DNA from: Paraburkholderia phytofirmans PsJN
GTDB taxonomy: Bacteria; Pseudomonadota; Gammaproteobacteria; Burkholderiales; Burkholderiaceae
DNA length: 64,000 nt
Assembly: GCF_000020125.1 (NCBI RefSeq)
Contig: NC_010676.1
Location: 744,001-808,000, forward strand
Reading direction: 5' to 3'
Shown here: positions 62,663-64,000 of the stretch, in pieces
Layout of the letters: each line of letters begins with the position of its first letter
Numbering within the stretch: position 1 is the first letter of the stretch
Position numbers and translations under genes: made by a program
The notes under the pieces: generated by a model
What the model was told of the DNA's origin: nothing
What the model saw: only the letters and a program-made list of their open reading frames with translations
Databases searched by the model: none

Positions 62663-63697
62663 ATGGGGTGCACGGTGCGCAACAGCCGGAGAGCGGTAAA
62701 TGCTTTTCTCCTCAGCAGCCTGGTGGGTGCAATCACGCGACCTCTCTCTGCCGTGGCCGATGTCGTGACCAATAAGCATGCCGCGCCTGATGAGGTTATC
62801 GATCGATCGTTCGGCGTCATAGCGGACGGCAAGACGAATGACCGCGCCGCGCTTCAGAAGGCGGTCGACAATTCGATCGGCAAGACGCTGGTGATTACGG
62901 GCCCATGCCGGATCGACGCGGAAGGACTGCACATGCGCAGCAACAGCCGCGTGCGCTTCGCTCCCGGCGCTTCGATCAAACTGCTTCCGCATGACACGCA
63001 AAACTACGAGGTCATCCGTGTCTGGGACGTGCGGCACGTGGTGCTGGAGAATCCTCGCCTCGACGGCAGTAAAGAGCTGAACACCGTGAAGGGCGGAGAG
63101 TGGGGCATGGGTATCTCCATTGCCGGAAGCACCGATGTAACGATACTGTCGCCCAGCACGATCAACTGCTGGGGAGACGGCATCTATATCGCCAACAGCT
63201 TCGGTAACGGGCTGCCCTATTCGGGCGACATCCGGGTAATGAATCACTATGCGTCCGGCTGTCGCCGGCAAGGTGTTTCGATTATCAGCGGCAAGAATAT
63301 TCTATTCGACAGTCCGGTGTGGGAAAACATAGCCGGCACGCTTCCTTCCGCCGGACTGGACATCGAGCCGAACGCGAACACCGACATCGTGGAAAACATC
63401 CGCATTGTGAATCCGATCACACGGCACTGCCAGTTCGGCATTCTGGTCTATCTGGAAGCACTGCCGGGAAGCCGGGAAAAGAATGTCAGCGTCGTGATCA
63501 GCGGACACAAGGACGAAGACAGCAGGGAAGCGGCCTTCAGCGTATCCGGATTGAAGATGAAAGGCAGCGTGGTCACCGGTTCTATCACGAGCAATTCGCC
63601 GACATGGATTCGTCCGAGGCGAGATGCTTTTGTCAGTACCGACTATGACCGTTCGGGGCCCAAGATCGATATCACGAATCCCACCATTGTCCGGTAG
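62663..63697 (+). CDS. Secreted right-handed beta-helix protein (polysaccharide lyase/hydrolase-like)
   Basis: The protein has 344 residues. The N-terminus NSRRAVNAFLLSSLVGAI carries a twin-arginine pair before the hydrophobic stretch, so Tat export is possible; the exact start (ATG 62663 or GTG 62675) is open. The mature part is a pectate-lyase-3/GH28-type beta-helix: FGVIADGKTNDRAALQKAVD at its cap, then repeating turns (DVRHVVLENPRLDG, TDVTILSPSTINCWGDGIYI). It probably modifies or cleaves the polymer in the periplasm. Seven bases separate it from the deacetylase gene. Confidence 0.8.
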   Translation: MGCTVRNSRRAVNAFLLSSLVGAITRPLSAVADVVTNKHAAPDEVIDRSFGVIADGKTNDRAALQKAVDNSIGKTLVITGPCRIDAEGLHMRSNSRVRFAPGASIKLLPHDTQNYEVIRVWDVRHVVLENPRLDGSKELNTVKGGEWGMGISIAGSTDVTILSPSTINCWGDGIYIANSFGNGLPYSGDIRVMNHYASGCRRQGVSIISGKNILFDSPVWENIAGTLPSAGLDIEPNANTDIVENIRIVNPITRHCQFGILVYLEALPGSREKNVSVVISGHKDEDSREAAFSVSGLKMKGSVVTGSITSNSPTWIRPRRDAFVSTDYDRSGPKIDITNPTIVR

Positions 63698-63702
63698 CCG
63701 CT

Positions 63703-63739
63703 GCCAAAGGCGTGGCGCTCAACGCGTCACGCCTTTGGC
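63703..63739. terminator. 12-bp stem-loop shared by two convergent genes
   Basis: GCCAAAGGCGTG (63703-63714) and its perfect inverse at 63728-63739 flank a 13-base loop. The left arm starts five bases after the beta-helix stop, and the right arm overlaps the last codons of the minus-strand glycosyltransferase. It can serve as a bidirectional terminator; no long T-run is present. Confidence 0.6.
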
Positions 63740-64000
63740 GCGCAGCAATGTCGCGTACATGTCCCGATACTGTTGCCAGCACACTGTAATCGAAAAGGAT
63801 TCGACGATCCGCTCGCGCGCCAGCCTTCCCAGTGTCTTGCGCTGCTCGAGACTCAACGTCGCCATCTGCTCCAGCGCGTCCGACAAGCTGACGGGATCGC
63901 GCGGTGGAACGACCAGACCGGTGTCGCCGACTAGTTGGCCGGTATCGCCCACGTCGGTGACCACGCACGGAACGCTGCAAGCCATCGCTTCGCCCACCAC
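63719..64000 (-). CDS. GT4 glycosyltransferase, C-terminal part (cut by window edge)
   Basis: The 93 visible residues begin VGEAMACSVPCVVTDVGDTGQ, the donor-binding end of a GT4 GT-B enzyme (E-x7-E region), followed by GLVVPPRDPVSLSDALEQM and a short helical tail. The N-terminal part lies beyond the window. It converges on the beta-helix gene, so a second polysaccharide gene set on the opposite strand probably begins further right. Confidence 0.85.
   Translation of the reverse strand: MVGEAMACSVPCVVTDVGDTGQLVGDTGLVVPPRDPVSLSDALEQMATLSLEQRKTLGRLARERIVESFSITVCWQQYRDMYATLLRAKGVTR

Noticed and set aside
1..64000. CRISPR arrays, tRNA or rRNA genes, insertion sequences or prophage genes
   Set aside because: None was seen: no regularly spaced repeats, no cloverleaf-like segments and no transposase, integrase or phage structural motifs in any reading frame examined.

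Overview
The window looks like a chromosomal segment of a Burkholderiaceae betaproteobacterium, most likely Paraburkholderia or Burkholderia. It is GC-rich, with many high-frequency antisense open frames. It carries a DUF3138 outer-membrane protein, a leucine-degradation operon next to a TetR-type regulator, a short HU protein, and many LysR, MFS and DUF families typical of that group. This assignment rests on gene content and base composition, not on a database search. No rRNA, tRNA, CRISPR array, insertion sequence or phage module was seen.

Layout. (1) 1-3.4 kb: an MFS/GAF/MFS gene set (the first gene is cut by the window edge) and a convergent luciferase-like monooxygenase. (2) 3.4-7.7 kb: DNA polymerase II with a TTG start, a secreted PRC-barrel protein followed by a strong terminator, and a DUF2891 protein. 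(3) 7.8-23.6 kb: a polyamine (putrescine) locus. On the minus strand, from upstream to downstream, it reads puuD, puuA, a class-III aminotransferase, potF, potG, potH, potI, a DUF3138 outer-membrane protein and two tandem puuB-like oxidases. On the plus strand lie puuR, puuC and a truncated agmatinase-like remnant. Together these supply outer-membrane passage (inferred), ABC uptake, gamma-glutamylation, oxidation, dehydrogenation and hydrolysis of putrescine to GABA. (4) 23.6-34.3 kb: mixed genes, including a MarR-MFS pair behind a 42-bp near-perfect palindrome, a DedA-rhodanese fusion, a cupin, an AhpD-like peroxidase, a LysR-MFS pair, DUF899, an NCS1 permease remnant and a GGDEF-EAL protein. 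(5) 34.6-37.2 kb: HU, DAHP synthase and DUF72. (6) 37.3-44.2 kb: a TetR regulator divergent from liuABCD-type genes (isovaleryl-CoA to 3-hydroxy-3-methylglutaryl-CoA); the last enzyme, HMG-CoA lyase, is not here. (7) 44.2-51.7 kb: a run of small accessory genes, including an RNase-Sa-fold lipoprotein that has lost both acid-base catalytic residues, a CPBP membrane protein, an Asp/Glu racemase and decayed gene fragments. (8) 51.8-64 kb: an exopolysaccharide cluster with a Wzc-type tyrosine kinase, a Vi-antigen-like UDP-HexNAc dehydrogenase and 4-epimerase, a MurJ-like flippase, three GT4 glycosyltransferases, a DUF2334 deacetylase-fold protein and a secreted beta-helix protein. It ends at a stem-loop shared with a convergent glycosyltransferase that runs off the window.

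The most informative signals beyond routine genes are these: the MarR palindrome covering a predicted -10 element; the puu intergenic palindrome with a minus-strand promoter about 700 bp from puuD; the palindrome over the liu promoter; the catalytically stripped RNase-like lipoprotein; the outer-membrane protein embedded in the putrescine locus; and three decayed genes whose context tells what was lost. Several intergenic hairpins with T-runs have no assigned transcript and could mark small RNAs.
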